From: an uncultured Desulfovibrio sp.
Lineage (GTDB): Bacteria; Desulfobacterota; Desulfovibrionia; Desulfovibrionales; Desulfovibrionaceae
Reading direction: 5' to 3'
NCBI RefSeq assembly: GCF_949282365.1
Contig: NZ_CASDOY010000004.1
Span: forward strand, 1 to 64,000
DNA length: 64,000 nucleotides
In this document: positions 43,378 through 52,810 of the stretch, piece after piece
How the letters are laid out: every line of letters begins with the position of its first letter
Position numbering within the stretch: the stretch's first letter is position 1
Position numbers and translations under genes: made by a program
Notes under the pieces: generated by a model
Told to the model about the DNA's origin: nothing
What the model saw: only the letters and a program-made list of their open reading frames with translations
The model's database searches: none

Positions 43378-44421
43378 ATGAGCAGTGAAAAGACCGAACA
43401 AGCTACGCCCAAACGCCTGCGGGACATCCGGGCCAAGGGGCAGGTTGCCAAAAGCCAGGACGTGCCCTCGGCACTGACCGTCATGGCGGTGGCGGTCTAT
43501 CTGCTGGCCATGGCCTCCGACATGCTCAAGACCATGCTGACCATGGGCGAGATCCCCATGCTGCTCATGAACAGGCCCTTTGACGAGGCCCTGGAGCTGG
43601 CCGCCACCTCGACCCTGCTCTGCTCCCTGCGCGTGGCCGCCCCGCTCATCGGCATGGTCCTGGCCGTGGCCCTGTGCGCCAACCTGATGCAGGTGGGGGT
43701 GCTGTTCGCACCGCAGGCCGCCATGCCCAAGCTGGAGAACCTGGACATGGCCAAATGGTTCAAGCAGGTCTTCTCGCTCAAGAACCTGGTGGAATTCGTC
43801 AAGAACATCCTCAAAGTACTGGTCCTGGGACTGAGCGTGTACATCATTTTTGCCGACTATCTGCCGCGCCTGTTCCGCATCCCGCAAGGGGACATCGGCG
43901 ACATGTGGCAGCTGCTCGGCTCCGCCTGCGGCGAGCTCGTGCTGACAGCGGCGGGCGTGTTCTGCGTCATCGCCGCTGCGGACTGGTGCTTCCAGAAATG
44001 GCAGTTCAACAAGCAGAACATGATGAGCAAGGACGAAGTCAAGCGGGAATACAAGGAAAGCGAGGGCGACCCGCTCATCAAGGGCAAGCGCAAGCAGCTG
44101 CATCAGGAGATGATCGCCCAGAACCAGCTCGCCAACGTCAGGAAAGCGAAGGTGCTCGTGACCAATCCCACCCATTTCGCCGTGGCCCTGGACTATGAAA
44201 AGGACAAGACCCCCCTGCCCGTCATCCTGGCCAAGGGGCAGGGCGTGCTGGCGCAGCGCATGATCGAGATCGCCAGGGAAGAGGGCATCCCCGTCATGCG
44301 CAATGTCCCGCTGGCACGCAGCCTGTATGAACAGGGGACGGAAAACGCCTATATCCCCCAGGACCTCATCGGCCCCGTGGCCGAAGTGCTGCGCTGGGTA
44401 CAGTCCCTGCACAGAGGATAA
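43378..44421 (+). CDS. sctU: T3SS autoprotease switch protein SctU
   Basis: 347 aa. Starts with EKTEQATPKRLRDIRAKGQVAKS, four TM helices follow, then the cytoplasmic domain with the self-cleavage site NPTH beginning at N263, the same residue number as in Yersinia YscU. Cleavage permits the change to late substrates. Confidence 0.97.
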   Translation: MSSEKTEQATPKRLRDIRAKGQVAKSQDVPSALTVMAVAVYLLAMASDMLKTMLTMGEIPMLLMNRPFDEALELAATSTLLCSLRVAAPLIGMVLAVALCANLMQVGVLFAPQAAMPKLENLDMAKWFKQVFSLKNLVEFVKNILKVLVLGLSVYIIFADYLPRLFRIPQGDIGDMWQLLGSACGELVLTAAGVFCVIAAADWCFQKWQFNKQNMMSKDEVKREYKESEGDPLIKGKRKQLHQEMIAQNQLANVRKAKVLVTNPTHFAVALDYEKDKTPLPVILAKGQGVLAQRMIEIAREEGIPVMRNVPLARSLYEQGTENAYIPQDLIGPVAEVLRWVQSLHRG

Positions 44422-44423
44422 CC

Positions 44424-45719
44424 ATGCCTGACAAAAACACCCGTACGCTCGACCTGCTGATCCATCTGTGCGACGACCTCGCCTGGGGCCGTCCCGCCGA
44501 TGCGGATGCCCTGTTCGCCCTGACCCGCAGCGGCAGCTCCACCCCGGCCCTGGAACGTCTGGCCGAGGCCTTCGGCATGATGATCGTCAAGGTGGAGACC
44601 CGCGAATTCCAGCGGGCCGAACTGCTGGAAAAGGTGGAACAGCTTGAGCAGGAACTGGAAAAAAGCCGGGCCCGCCTGCATGAGGAGAACCGCCATGTGG
44701 TGGAGACCCTGCAAAGGGAATACAACGTCCGCCGCATCATCGGCCACTGTCCGGCCATGAAACAGGTGGTGGCCCAGGCGCTGGCCATCGCCCGGCGGCC
44801 CATCAATACCCTGATCCTCGGGCCTTCCGGTACGGGCAAGGAGATCTTCGCCAAGACCATCCATTACCACTCGCCCCGGCGCGATGCGCCCTTCGTGGCG
44901 GTCAACTGCACGGCCATCCCCGATTCCCTGTTCGAAAGCGAGATGTTCGGCATCGAAAAGGGCGTGGCCACCGGCGTCAGCGCCCGGCGCGGTCTGGTGG
45001 AGGAAGCCTCGGGCGGGACGCTTTTCCTCGACGAGCTGGCGGACATGTCCCTGCCCAATCAGGCCAAGCTGCTGCGCGTCCTTGAAGAACGGGAAGTGCT
45101 GCGCGTGGGCAGCGCCAGGCCCGTGCCCGTGGACATCAAGATCATCGCGGCCACCAATGTGGATCTGAAGCAGGCCGTGGCCCAGGGGCGTTTCCGGCAG
45201 GATCTCTACTATCGCCTCAACGTGGCCGAGCTGACGCTGCCTCCGCTGCACGAGCGGGGGGACGACATCCTCCTGCTCGCCCGCCACCTGCTGGCCCAGC
45301 ATGCACGCAACATGGACCGCGAGCCCCTGACCCTGGCCCCGGCCACCCGGCAATGCCTGCTGGCCTACGACTGGCCCGGCAATGTGCGCGAGCTGGGCAA
45401 CGAGATGGAACGGGCCGCCGCCCTGACGGTGGACAGCGTCGTCCGTCCGTCCGATCTTTCCCCCAAGCTGCTCGCTGCCCTGGCCCGCAGCGGCGGCATA
45501 GGCGTTCCAGGGGCGGCCATTCCGGCAGCGGAGCCCGCCCTGCCTGCTTCCTTCAATCTGGAAGAGGCGGAGCGCCTGCTGGTGCAGCGAGCCCTGGAAG
45601 CCTGTCAGGGCAACAAGAGCCGGGCCGCGGAGCTGCTCGGCATCACCCGGGAAGGTCTGCGCAAGAAACTGCTGCGTCTTGACCGGAATCCCAGCGCCCC
45701 CGACAGGGAGGATGCATGA
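44424..45719 (+). CDS. Sigma-54-dependent activator of the T3SS locus
   Basis: 431 aa. A short N-terminal region with a coiled coil (about 60-98) and no receiver, GAF or PAS domain precedes an AAA+ domain: Walker A GPSGTGKE (133-140), Walker B GGTLFLDELAD, arginine-finger region FRQDLYYRLNV. A Fis-type helix-turn-helix (NKSRAAELLGITREGLRKKL) ends the protein. The sigma-54 contact loop reads GVATGV (180-185) instead of GAFTGA. It very likely drives the two -24/-12 promoters at 37.5-37.8 kb; absence of a sensor domain suggests control by a partner protein. It overlaps the phosphatase gene by 4 nt. Confidence 0.85.
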   Translation: MPDKNTRTLDLLIHLCDDLAWGRPADADALFALTRSGSSTPALERLAEAFGMMIVKVETREFQRAELLEKVEQLEQELEKSRARLHEENRHVVETLQREYNVRRIIGHCPAMKQVVAQALAIARRPINTLILGPSGTGKEIFAKTIHYHSPRRDAPFVAVNCTAIPDSLFESEMFGIEKGVATGVSARRGLVEEASGGTLFLDELADMSLPNQAKLLRVLEEREVLRVGSARPVPVDIKIIAATNVDLKQAVAQGRFRQDLYYRLNVAELTLPPLHERGDDILLLARHLLAQHARNMDREPLTLAPATRQCLLAYDWPGNVRELGNEMERAAALTVDSVVRPSDLSPKLLAALARSGGIGVPGAAIPAAEPALPASFNLEEAERLLVQRALEACQGNKSRAAELLGITREGLRKKLLRLDRNPSAPDREDA

Positions 45720-47770
45720 ATCTGAGCCTTCGTCTGCGACTGGCCCTGCTGGTCGCGGCCTCCATCGCCCTTACCGTGGGCCTGGCCCTGTACCTGACCT
45801 GGCAGCAGGTAGGCGAACATATGGAGACCCTTGAGGAAAAGAACTTCGCCAGCCTGCTGCGCGTCGAAGAAGAACGCCTCAATACGGCCTCTCTCGACTA
45901 TCTGGGCGCCAAGGTGCGCTCCGTGCTCCTGCGCAAGGCCCAGCTGCGTGATGCCGCCGCCCGTGTGCAGGCCCTGCTGCGCTTCACGACGCCGCTGCCC
46001 GCAGGGCAGACGGACCTGGCTTCCCGGCAGGCCCTGCTCTCCGTCATGGATGCCGCCAGTCTCGGCCTGGCGGACAGCGTGGACAGCATCCGCATGGAGA
46101 TCCTGGACATGGAGCTGCTCCGCCGCGGGGGCACGAGCCGCCTGGGACTGGCCGCGGGCCTGCAGGACGTCAAGCAGCGGCCCCTGCAGCGCCTGCTCGG
46201 GCATCTTTCCCGGGACGGCGACTTTGCCGTGCTGGACCTGCCCCGGCTCATGGCCACCAGCGAGGGCGAGATCCTCTCTGGCACCTACCGGCCGGTGCTG
46301 GCCCACTTCCTGCCGCTGGACCATGCGCGCCCGCCCCGCGAGGTGCTGGTCTCCATGATCCCGCTGGATGACCTGGAAAAGATGGCCGCCCAGGTCAAGG
46401 AGCGCCTGCTGGAAAGCATGCAGAAAAAATTTCAGGAGATCCCCCTCTATGCCGGCGGTCTCATCGTCCTGCTGGACAGGGAGGGGACTGTGCTGGCCCG
46501 TGGCGGTGACGGCAGTCTGCCGGACGGCTTCACCACGGCACGGGCCGAGGCACGCCGCACCGGCATGAGCAAGGTCGTCCTCCCCTCCGGGCAGGGGGAC
46601 ATGCTCTGTCTGCTGGGCAGCATCCGGGCCTTTGACTGGAACGTGGCCATGATCGCGCCCCTGGCCGCCATCAGGGCGCCGTCCGACGCCCTGCTGGCCC
46701 GCCTGCTGGCCGTGATCCTGCCCATCATGGCCCTGGCGGCCCTGCTGGCCCTGCTCACCCTGGTCAGGACCCTGCATCCCCTGAAGCTGCTGACCCGCAG
46801 GACCAGGGAACTGGCGGCCGTGGACTTTTCCGCTCCGGATGCCCTTGACCGGCTCGAACCTCTCGTCAGCCGTGGGCTGCCGCTGGAACGCCGGGACGAG
46901 CTGGGGCAGCTGGCCCGCGCCTATGCCCGCATGGGCGGCGCTCTGGCCGTCAACATCCGCAATCTGATGGAGGCCACAGCCAGCAAGGAACGCATGGAAG
47001 GGGAACTTTCCGCCGCACGCGAGATACAGATGGGCATCCTGCCGCCCCCGGACGGCGCGCCGGAGATCTGCGGCTTCCGGGCTTCGGCCTTTCTGGACCC
47101 CGCCAAGGAGGTCGGTGGCGACCTGTACGACTTCTTCATCACCCGCGACGGTCGCCGTGCCCTGGTGCTGGGCGACGTCTCCGGCAAGGGGGTCCCGGCG
47201 GCCCTGTTCATGTCCATGACCGTGACCCTGGTGCGTTACGCCCTGGATTCGGGCCTCGATCCGGCGGCCGCCATGAGCCGGGTCAACACCATGCTCGAGG
47301 CCCACAACCCCGGCAACATGTTCGTGACCCTCTTCCTGGCCCTGTACGATCCCGACAGCGGGGAACTGGTCTATGCCAACGGCGGGCACTGTCCGCCCTA
47401 TATCGTGGACGCCGCCTGCGACAGGCCGCCCCGCACGCTGGACAGCCTGAGCGGCCCTCTGGTGGGCGTCATGCCCGATGTGAGCTACGAGCTTTTCAGG
47501 GACAGCCTCGGCGAACAGGAGACCTGCCTGATCTTCACCGACGGCGTGACCGAAGCCATGAACAGCGGCAAGGAGCTGTACGGCGAGGCCCGTCTGCAGG
47601 CCTTCCTGGCCCGACACCGCGACGCGGCGCCCCGCGAGCTGCTGGCCCTCATCTTCAGTGAACTGGTCCGCTTCCGCGGCGACGAGCCGCAATCGGACGA
47701 CATCACCATGCTGGCCTTCTGCCGTACCGGCGGCGACGCAGGCGCGACCCCTGCCCCAACCTTGAACTGA
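45716..47770 (+). CDS. Membrane SpoIIE/PP2C phosphatase (RsbU/BtrU-like)
   Basis: 684 aa. A TM helix (about 8-28), a large extracytoplasmic sensor (about 32-325), a second TM helix (about 330-352) and a HAMP region (LKLLTRRTRELAAVDFSA) precede the SpoIIE phosphatase domain (about 430-680) with metal-binding aspartates in EVGGDLYDFF, LGDVSGKGVPAALFM and SDDITMLAF. It should dephosphorylate the STAS protein encoded at 20036-20374 in response to an external signal, as BtrU does in Bordetella. Confidence 0.88.
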   Translation: MNLSLRLRLALLVAASIALTVGLALYLTWQQVGEHMETLEEKNFASLLRVEEERLNTASLDYLGAKVRSVLLRKAQLRDAAARVQALLRFTTPLPAGQTDLASRQALLSVMDAASLGLADSVDSIRMEILDMELLRRGGTSRLGLAAGLQDVKQRPLQRLLGHLSRDGDFAVLDLPRLMATSEGEILSGTYRPVLAHFLPLDHARPPREVLVSMIPLDDLEKMAAQVKERLLESMQKKFQEIPLYAGGLIVLLDREGTVLARGGDGSLPDGFTTARAEARRTGMSKVVLPSGQGDMLCLLGSIRAFDWNVAMIAPLAAIRAPSDALLARLLAVILPIMALAALLALLTLVRTLHPLKLLTRRTRELAAVDFSAPDALDRLEPLVSRGLPLERRDELGQLARAYARMGGALAVNIRNLMEATASKERMEGELSAAREIQMGILPPPDGAPEICGFRASAFLDPAKEVGGDLYDFFITRDGRRALVLGDVSGKGVPAALFMSMTVTLVRYALDSGLDPAAAMSRVNTMLEAHNPGNMFVTLFLALYDPDSGELVYANGGHCPPYIVDAACDRPPRTLDSLSGPLVGVMPDVSYELFRDSLGEQETCLIFTDGVTEAMNSGKELYGEARLQAFLARHRDAAPRELLALIFSELVRFRGDEPQSDDITMLAFCRTGGDAGATPAPTLN

Positions 47771-47776
47771 CCGACC

Positions 47777-50116
47777 ATGAGTACCCTGCCTTCCGACAAC
47801 GGCGTGCGCAAGCACCTGGCCAGCCTCCTGACCGGCTGGACCGCCATCCTGCTGTGCAGCCTGCTGCTCTACGATGCCCTGCTCTTCTCCTCCCTGCGTA
47901 CCGAGACCAGGGACAATATGCGCGCCTCGGCCGCCGTGGCGGCCGTCAGCCTGAAAAACCGCATGAGCATGGGCATCCGCTTCGGCAAAAAGCTGGAGAC
48001 CTATCACGGCGTGGACAGACTGCTGGCCAGCGTGGGGCGCGCGGCGGACATGCCCCTGGCCGTCCTGGATGCCCGGGGCAAGGTCCTGCACCGCTGGGGG
48101 CCCTTCCCCGTCCTGCCGGAGATCCGCACGGAGTTCCCGCAGCCTGCGGAGACGCATGTCCTGCCCCTGGAGCAGGGGGAACTGCTGCTGACGCCCGTCA
48201 GTGACCGCAACGGCCGGATCGCGGGGCACATCGGCGTCTGGCTGCCTTCCGCCGCGATGGACCAGAGGCTGCACGAGCTTTTCCGCCAGCAGCTGTACTT
48301 TCAGGGAGGCCTGGCACTGGCCGGCATCCTGCTGCTGGTCCTCTGCCTTTTCCTGCAGGGACGCCGGGACACGCCCCGCAACCTCTGTATCGGCATCTTC
48401 CTGCTCATCATGCTGGGCAACGGCGCCATGGCCCTGCACACCGTCAGCCGGCAGTATACCCTGGGGCTGCAGGAGGATGCGGCGCATACCGGCGCCATCC
48501 TGACGGAAGACCTCAACCGCCTGCTGCTGGTGGGGGTCTCCCTCGACAATACCGCCCGGCTGCATGCCTACCTGGAAAGGGTCGCCGCCACCCATGACGA
48601 CGGCATCGTGCTGGATATCCTCGATCCCGCAGGCAAGGTCTATGCCTCCAGCCATGACAGGGCCGCCGGCGCCCCCGATCTGCTGCCCCAGGGACAGGAA
48701 TTCGCCCTGCTGGAACTGGCGTCCGGCTTTTCGCTCAGCGGCGACGCCCTGTCGCAGGGCTGGAAACTGCGTGCCTCCCTGACGCGCGGCCCCTGGCTGG
48801 ACCGCCTCGTGGCCAGCGGTCTGGACATCCTGACCCTGGTGGCCATCTCCCTGATCTTCATGGTGGAGATGTTCCTGCTGTTCGCCCGCTGCCTGGAAGC
48901 GCGGCTGCGCAACGAGACGCACAGCCACGCGCACCGCAGCTCCCTGTTCCGTCCGCTGATGTTCGTCTTCGTGCTGGCCATGGACATGAGCATCTCCTTC
49001 ATCCCCCTGCGCATGGCCGAGCTCACGCCCCCCGGCATGCTCTCGCGCGATGTGCTGCTGGGGCTGCCCATTTCGGCGGAGATGGGCATGACCGGCCTCA
49101 GCGTGCTGGTGGCCGGGACATGGATGAAGCGCCGGGGGGCCCGGCAGCCGCTCATGACGGGCATCGTCTTCATGGCGCTGGGCTATGCGGCCTCCATGCT
49201 GGCCTGGACGCCTTGGCTCTTCATCGGCGCACGGGCCCTGGTGGGTCTGGGCTACGGTCTTTCCCTGCTCACGGCCCAGGCCTATACGGTCAGGGACGGC
49301 AATCTGGCGGACATGTTCGCGGGCGTCTACGCCGGTTCCCTCTGCGGCAGCGCACTGGGGGCCATGCTGGCGGAACGCCTGGGCTACGGGCCCGTGTTCG
49401 CCATCTCCGCCCTCATCCTGGCCTGCCTGGCCCTCGTGCCCCTCTACCTGCTGCGCGGCCCCGCGCAGGCGGCAGCGGCAGAGCAGGGGACGGCGGCCGC
49501 CCGGCTCACCCTGCCGCAAATCCGCCGCCTGCTGGCGGATCGCCGTTTCCTGGCCTTCATCCTGCTGGCCCTGCTGCCTTCGGCCCTGCTGTGCGTGGGC
49601 TTCCTCAACTATTTCCTGCCGGTCTTCCTCAAGGAAGCGCAGGTGGCGCAATCCAATATCGGCCGCGTCTACATGCTCAACTGCCTGATCGTCATCTACA
49701 GCGGGCCCCTGTTCGCCCGCCTGGTCGGCAGGAGCCTGCACAAGAGCCGCCTCCTGTTCTGGGCGGGCATCCTTTCGGCCCTGTCCGTGGCCAGCTTCTG
49801 CCTGCTGCCGCCCCTGCCGGCCTCGGTGGCGGGCTCCATCCTGCTGGGTCTGGCCACGGGCCTCAACATCCCGGCCCAGAGCGAATACCTGCTGGAACTG
49901 GACATCGCCCGGGCCATCGGCGTGGATCAGACCATGAGCCTGCTGGATGCCCTGCAGCGCGTGGGGCAGGTCATCGGGCCGGTCTGCGTGGGCGGCATCC
50001 TGAGCGTCATGAGTGTGGACAGCGCCGCCCGCTGGGCGGGCATCGGCCTGATGCTGATCTCGCTGCTCTTCCTGGTCCTCGTGCGTCCCGGACGCTCTGA
50101 CGGAGGCCGGGCATGA
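47777..50116 (+). CDS. Sensor-domain/MFS transporter fusion
   Basis: 779 aa. N-terminal half: TM (about 15-38), extracytoplasmic domain (about 40-170), two TM (about 175-220), second extracytoplasmic domain (about 222-345), TM (about 350-375). C-terminal half: an MFS permease of about 12 helices (about 395-770), with GARALVGLGYGLSLLTAQAY and a repeated GPVCVGGILS-type helix. Two Cache-like sensors on a transporter suggest ligand-gated transport or a transport-coupled receptor. Follows the phosphatase by 6 nt and overlaps the next gene by 4 nt. Confidence 0.75.
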   Translation: MSTLPSDNGVRKHLASLLTGWTAILLCSLLLYDALLFSSLRTETRDNMRASAAVAAVSLKNRMSMGIRFGKKLETYHGVDRLLASVGRAADMPLAVLDARGKVLHRWGPFPVLPEIRTEFPQPAETHVLPLEQGELLLTPVSDRNGRIAGHIGVWLPSAAMDQRLHELFRQQLYFQGGLALAGILLLVLCLFLQGRRDTPRNLCIGIFLLIMLGNGAMALHTVSRQYTLGLQEDAAHTGAILTEDLNRLLLVGVSLDNTARLHAYLERVAATHDDGIVLDILDPAGKVYASSHDRAAGAPDLLPQGQEFALLELASGFSLSGDALSQGWKLRASLTRGPWLDRLVASGLDILTLVAISLIFMVEMFLLFARCLEARLRNETHSHAHRSSLFRPLMFVFVLAMDMSISFIPLRMAELTPPGMLSRDVLLGLPISAEMGMTGLSVLVAGTWMKRRGARQPLMTGIVFMALGYAASMLAWTPWLFIGARALVGLGYGLSLLTAQAYTVRDGNLADMFAGVYAGSLCGSALGAMLAERLGYGPVFAISALILACLALVPLYLLRGPAQAAAAEQGTAAARLTLPQIRRLLADRRFLAFILLALLPSALLCVGFLNYFLPVFLKEAQVAQSNIGRVYMLNCLIVIYSGPLFARLVGRSLHKSRLLFWAGILSALSVASFCLLPPLPASVAGSILLGLATGLNIPAQSEYLLELDIARAIGVDQTMSLLDALQRVGQVIGPVCVGGILSVMSVDSAARWAGIGLMLISLLFLVLVRPGRSDGGRA

Positions 50117-51624
50117 ACGCGGCCCGGGAATGGCTCCGCCCCCTGATGCCCGATGCCCTGGCCGCGTTCGAACGGGCCGGGGATCTGAGCCTGGCGGCAT
50201 ATGCGGCGGCCCTGACCAGGGACGCGCCCCGCGCCCCGGCCCTGCAATCAGGGGAAGACCTCGTGGAACTGGCCGCAGAGGCCTGCGGACGTCTGTATTC
50301 CCCGGCGCTGGGAGAGGCCCTGCGGCGCGAGCTGCACGAGGACTTCCACGCCCTGACGGCCAACCATCACGGGGTGGACTTCCACCCGGAATTTTTCCAG
50401 GGCGACCTGCTCTTCGCCATGAGCTGCCGCCATGCCGTGCCCCTGTTCAACTGCGGCGCCGTCCCCGGCAACAATGTGGCCTATCCGCGCGGCATCCTGC
50501 TGGCACTGGAGAACCCCGGCGAGGCGAGCTTCCGCTGCCGGCGCCTGCCTGTCCTGCCGGGCCGCCACCGGCATGTGCTGGTCAGCGTGCAGCCGCCCTT
50601 CGCGGCGTCGGCGGTCCGCCTGCCCTCGCACATGCCCGGCCTGCCGGACACGCTGCCCCGTGCCGCCCTGGATCGTCTCGTGCAGGCCGTCTACCTGCAT
50701 CCGCGCGTCCTGGCGCAAGGCCGCTTCCGGGATCAGGCCAGCCTCATGAACAGCCTGCTGTGGCAGGAAGTCATGGACAGGGCCTGCCCTGTGCCGCCGC
50801 TGGTCTCGCTGGACATGCAGCAGCTGTGCGCGGCCCTGATCCGGGCCGATCTGGAGCGACCCGACAGTCTGGTGGGCCGTCTGCTGCTGCAGCCGCCGCT
50901 GGTCGCCGCCATCTGGGAGGAACTGAACGGGCAGCGGGCCTGCTGGACAGGGACCAGACAGGACCTGCAGCGCGGCAGCTTCCTCTTCTGGGGCGTGGAC
51001 GGAGAAGGCCGGGCCCTGGCCCTGCGTCCCTCGCAGGATCGCCGCAGTCTGGTGGCCGTCAGGGACGCCGGCTGGCGTCTGCCCCTGCAGTCCGCCCCCC
51101 TCTCCCGGGCCCTAGAGCAGGAGCGCATCCTGCCGACGCTCTTCCTGTATTTCACCACCGTCTCCGCGGCCCGCGGCCTGCGCTGCACCGGGGGCATCTT
51201 CCAGACCAGCTATCTGCCGCGCATGGTCCACGGCCTTGCCGACGCCCTGCGGCGGTGCGGCGAGCCGGGCATGGCCGACCGGCTCCGGGAAAGCTTCAGC
51301 CCCTGCCCTGCCTGCACGGGCCTGCTCCCCCTGCGTCTGCCCTGCCCCGGGGGACCGCTGCAGAGCGCAGGGCAGGGAGCCGGTGCCGCCGACCTCTGGC
51401 TGGCAGGGGGCCTTTCGCCCGCCTTGTGGCAGGCCATGCGGCAGACACGGGTCCGCGACGCGCTGGCCGTCTCGCTGCCGTATCATTATGAAGATCTGGC
51501 AGGGCAGGCCATGCAGCCGTCATTGCTGGCCCGGCTCCTGGAGCAGGTCCCGCCTGCCCGCAGCCTGCCCTTTACGGGATCCCGCACCGCTGAAGCCTGT
51601 ACTTCGGAGCGCCATCATGCCTGA
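50113..51624 (+). CDS. Unrecognised 503-aa cytosolic protein
   Basis: 503 aa, no signal peptide or TM helix. Notable stretches are TANHHGVDFHPEFFQGDLLF, FNCGAVPGNNVAYPRGI and CPACTGLLPLRLPCPG. The His/Asp/Glu cluster near 80-95 and the Cys pair look like metal ligands or active-site residues, but no family is recognised. Translationally coupled to both neighbours (4-nt and 8-nt overlaps), so it belongs to the same process as the sensor-MFS and the racemase-like protein. Confidence 0.75.
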   Translation: MNAAREWLRPLMPDALAAFERAGDLSLAAYAAALTRDAPRAPALQSGEDLVELAAEACGRLYSPALGEALRRELHEDFHALTANHHGVDFHPEFFQGDLLFAMSCRHAVPLFNCGAVPGNNVAYPRGILLALENPGEASFRCRRLPVLPGRHRHVLVSVQPPFAASAVRLPSHMPGLPDTLPRAALDRLVQAVYLHPRVLAQGRFRDQASLMNSLLWQEVMDRACPVPPLVSLDMQQLCAALIRADLERPDSLVGRLLLQPPLVAAIWEELNGQRACWTGTRQDLQRGSFLFWGVDGEGRALALRPSQDRRSLVAVRDAGWRLPLQSAPLSRALEQERILPTLFLYFTTVSAARGLRCTGGIFQTSYLPRMVHGLADALRRCGEPGMADRLRESFSPCPACTGLLPLRLPCPGGPLQSAGQGAGAADLWLAGGLSPALWQAMRQTRVRDALAVSLPYHYEDLAGQAMQPSLLARLLEQVPPARSLPFTGSRTAEACTSERHHA

Positions 51625-52810
51625 ACTGGAGATCAATATGGACGCGCTGGCCCACAATCTGCGCCTTGTCCGGCGTCAGGGACACGCATGGCGGTTCAGC
51701 TTCCTGCCTGTCCTGAAGATGGCGGCTTCGCATCCGGCCATCGTCGCCTTTCTGCGTGCGCAGGGCTGCCGCAGCTACGGTATCGCGGACATGACGGAGC
51801 ATCTGCTCTACGGCACGGAGCCCCCCTCCCGGGAGGGACGTGTCCTGATCAATCTGCCGCCCCCGGACAGGGCGGACGACGCCGTGCGCTGGTTCGAGCG
51901 CAGCGCCTTTTCCAGCGAGGGCACCTTCCGGGCCCTTGACCACGCCGCACGCGCCGCCGGCCTGCACCATGACACGCAGCTCATGGTGGATATCGGCGAC
52001 ATGCGCGAAGGCATCCCCTTGGCCGATGCCCGCGCCCTGCTGCGGGCCGTGGGGGCGGCCTCGCGACGCGCGGCCCGGGGCCCGGGGGCGCATGTGGCCG
52101 GGATCGGTGTCAATCTGGGCTGCCTGTACGGCACCTGCCCGGATGACGAGAACATGGCCCTGCTGGAAGGACTGGCGGCCCAGGCCGGTCCGCTCCTGGG
52201 CCATGCCCTGCAGCGTGTCAGCCTAGGCGGGAGCATCTTCTGGAACTGGTTTGCCCGTCGCGAAGGTCGCGGGCCGCGCCTGCCGCGGGACTGCGTCATG
52301 GAATTCCGCATGGGGGATCCCCTGCTGCTCGGCCGGGACATGTACCGCAACGAGCCCCTGCTGGGCGGGAATTTCCGGCAGGACGTCTTTTCCCTGTCCG
52401 CCACGGTGCTGGAAGTGACGGAACGGGACATCCACCCGCCCCGGCAGAGCGTCCACAACGGCCGTGGGCGGTCCGCCCGCTGTCCCGAGCTGGGCAAAAG
52501 GCTCCGCGCGCTGGTGGACTGCGGCAGCCTGCACACGGATGTGCAGGGCCTGGTCCTGTCCCGGCCGGATTGCTGGATCGCCGATTTCAGCGGCAATTAT
52601 GCCATCCTTGATATGACCGGCAGCCCGCGCCCTCCCGTACCGGGGGAACGCATCCGCTTTTTCCCGTCCTACTGGGCCGTGGCCCGCACCTGCCGCCTGC
52701 CCCATCTCCCCAAGACCATCGTCCACGACAGCCGCCCCGGGCCCGCAGGCTCCGGGGCCTGCAGCGTCGCGCCCCGTACGGACGCGGCATCCCCTTCGGA
52801 GGTTTCATGA
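51617..52810 (+). CDS. PLP-dependent alanine-racemase-like (YhfX/Orr-type) protein
   Basis: 397 aa. N-terminal alanine racemase barrel: INMDALAHNLRLVRRQ, probable PLP lysine K34 in LPVLKMAASHP, GCRSYGIADMTE and VDIGDMREGIP. A C-terminal beta domain follows (FSLSATVLEVTERDIHP; ADFSGNYAILDM). It resembles YhfX and ornithine-racemase-type proteins more than cell-wall Alr. It probably changes the stereochemistry of an amino acid. The ATG at 51617 follows GGAG and overlaps the preceding stop. Confidence 0.72.
   Translation: MPELEINMDALAHNLRLVRRQGHAWRFSFLPVLKMAASHPAIVAFLRAQGCRSYGIADMTEHLLYGTEPPSREGRVLINLPPPDRADDAVRWFERSAFSSEGTFRALDHAARAAGLHHDTQLMVDIGDMREGIPLADARALLRAVGAASRRAARGPGAHVAGIGVNLGCLYGTCPDDENMALLEGLAAQAGPLLGHALQRVSLGGSIFWNWFARREGRGPRLPRDCVMEFRMGDPLLLGRDMYRNEPLLGGNFRQDVFSLSATVLEVTERDIHPPRQSVHNGRGRSARCPELGKRLRALVDCGSLHTDVQGLVLSRPDCWIADFSGNYAILDMTGSPRPPVPGERIRFFPSYWAVARTCRLPHLPKTIVHDSRPGPAGSGACSVAPRTDAASPSEVS

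Noticed and set aside
45605..50200. Very long open frame on the minus strand opposite the activator, phosphatase and MFS genes
   Set aside because: High GC leaves antisense frames open. The translation is His/Gln/Gly-rich without any family, and the plus-strand genes have clear domains and coupling.
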